A stretch of DNA of 32,526 nt, from assembly GCA_022842685.1 (NCBI GenBank), contig JALHPC010000031.1, positions 1 to 32,526 of the forward strand, written 5' to 3'. Shown here one piece after another: positions 32,355 through 32,526 of this stretch; the stretch's first letter is position 1, and each line of letters starts with the position of its first letter. The DNA comes from Candidatus Kapaibacterium sp. Lineage in GTDB: Bacteria > Bacteroidota > Ignavibacteria > Kapaibacteriales > Kapaibacteriaceae. The notes beneath the pieces were generated by a model that ran no database searches, was not told the origin of the DNA, and saw only the letters and a program-made list of their open reading frames with translations. Both the position numbers and the translations under genes were made by a program.

Positions 32355-32426
32355 CGTCCGCATGACCATCTCAAGTTAGGTTGCAGTTCAAACCAACAAT
32401 CTATCTACGGAGGAATCATGCGGACG
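32355..32426 (+). promoter_or_regulatory. Inverted repeat spanning the transposase start codon
   Basis: CGTCCGCATGA (32355-32365) and TCATGCGGACG (32416-32426) are perfect 11-bp inverted complements, 50 bases apart. The right arm covers the ATG (32418-32420), and the GGAGG ribosome-binding site (32409-32413) lies just inside the loop. An mRNA starting upstream of 32355 could hide the start codon in a stem, whereas one starting inside the loop could not. It could also be a subterminal repeat bound by the transposase. Confidence 0.6.
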
Positions 32427-32526
32427 AATTCACAAGTTACACAACGCTCAGTGAGTGAAGACATCTTGTATATGGGCCTGGACGTGCACAAGAACCACAT
32501 CAACGTGACGGTGATGTCGGACCAGG
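32418..32526 (+). CDS. IS110-family transposase, N-terminal fragment
   Basis: Thirty-six codons are visible before the window ends. After a short leader, DILYMGLDVHKNHINVTVM matches the start of the DEDD (RuvC-like) transposase domain of IS110 elements. The Asp in GLDVHK is the first acidic residue of the DEDD site. The start is fixed by ATG 32418 with GGAGG at 32409-32413, one of the few strong ribosome-binding sites in this window, which fits an acquired element. Whether the gene is intact cannot be seen here. Confidence 0.88.
   Translation, partial: MRTNSQVTQRSVSEDILYMGLDVHKNHINVTVMSDQ

Larger units (their letters stand above)
32340..32526 (+). mobile_element. IS110-family insertion element, left end and 5' part of transposase
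   Basis: The sequence departs from the hairpin repeat at 32339-32341, which I take as the left junction. About 78 bases of non-coding left end follow, and then the transposase start at 32418. The element is cut by the window end. The left end is short compared with IS110-group elements whose bridge RNA lies upstream of the transposase, so an IS1111-type layout with the RNA in the right end is possible; this is inference. No terminal inverted repeat can be judged without the other end. Confidence 0.75.

Overview
The window looks like a stretch of chromosome from a Gram-negative, T9SS-bearing bacterium of the Bacteroidota/Chlorobiota (FCB) group. The evidence is three proteins ending in T9SS type A-like sorting domains, a PorE-like protein (PD40 propeller, carboxypeptidase-regulatory fold, OmpA), several predicted outer-membrane barrels and lipoproteins, and rare Shine-Dalgarno sequences with frequent GTG/TTG starts. 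A Kapabacteria- or Ignavibacteria-like lineage would fit, but that is inference; no rRNA or other taxonomic marker is present.

Layout. 1-240: short repeats and hairpins. 240-2902: an orphan lipoprotein, then a divergent HxlR regulator / DJ-1/PfpI-like pair and an exported protein of unknown function. 2930-6730: a plus-strand run with an F420-reductase-like NAD(P)-binding protein, a tiny membrane ORF, a CxxC peroxidase-like protein, the radical SAM enzyme ArsS, the glycosyltransferase that accompanies it, and an outer-membrane barrel. This resembles an arsenosugar-type locus without a visible ArsM. 6809-10285: a T9SS-exported thioredoxin-like protein and a coupled NAD(P)H reductase / membrane polyferredoxin pair. 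10357-13796 (minus): a translationally coupled RecQ-like helicase fused to a phosphoribosyltransferase, followed by a DprA-like protein. This is the best candidate for a little-described system; it resembles the ShosTA defence/toxin-antitoxin pair (PRTase + DprA) with a helicase added. 13797-14381 is non-coding as far as I can tell.

14382-15995: a T9SS-exported beta-propeller protein. 15996-16782: mostly empty, with one doubtful small membrane ORF. 16783-17813: RidA-like and TRIC/UPF0126 genes. 17855-21586 (minus): a serine carboxypeptidase followed by three consecutive barrel or lipoprotein genes. 21683-23597: an ECF sigma factor coupled to a single-pass membrane protein whose C-terminus looks like a T9SS sorting domain, an unusual anti-sigma candidate. 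23734-32117: housekeeping genes (polA, a four-helix bundle protein, uppP, two cyclophilins, the PorE-like protein and an RlmL-type RNA methyltransferase).

32118-32341 is a tandem array of 57-bp units, each with three mini-hairpins whose stems differ but pair perfectly while loops and linkers are conserved. Related hairpins lie at 5118-5205 and 114-132. An IS110-family element begins inside the fourth array unit and runs off the end of the window, consistent with insertion targeted to a REP-like hairpin.
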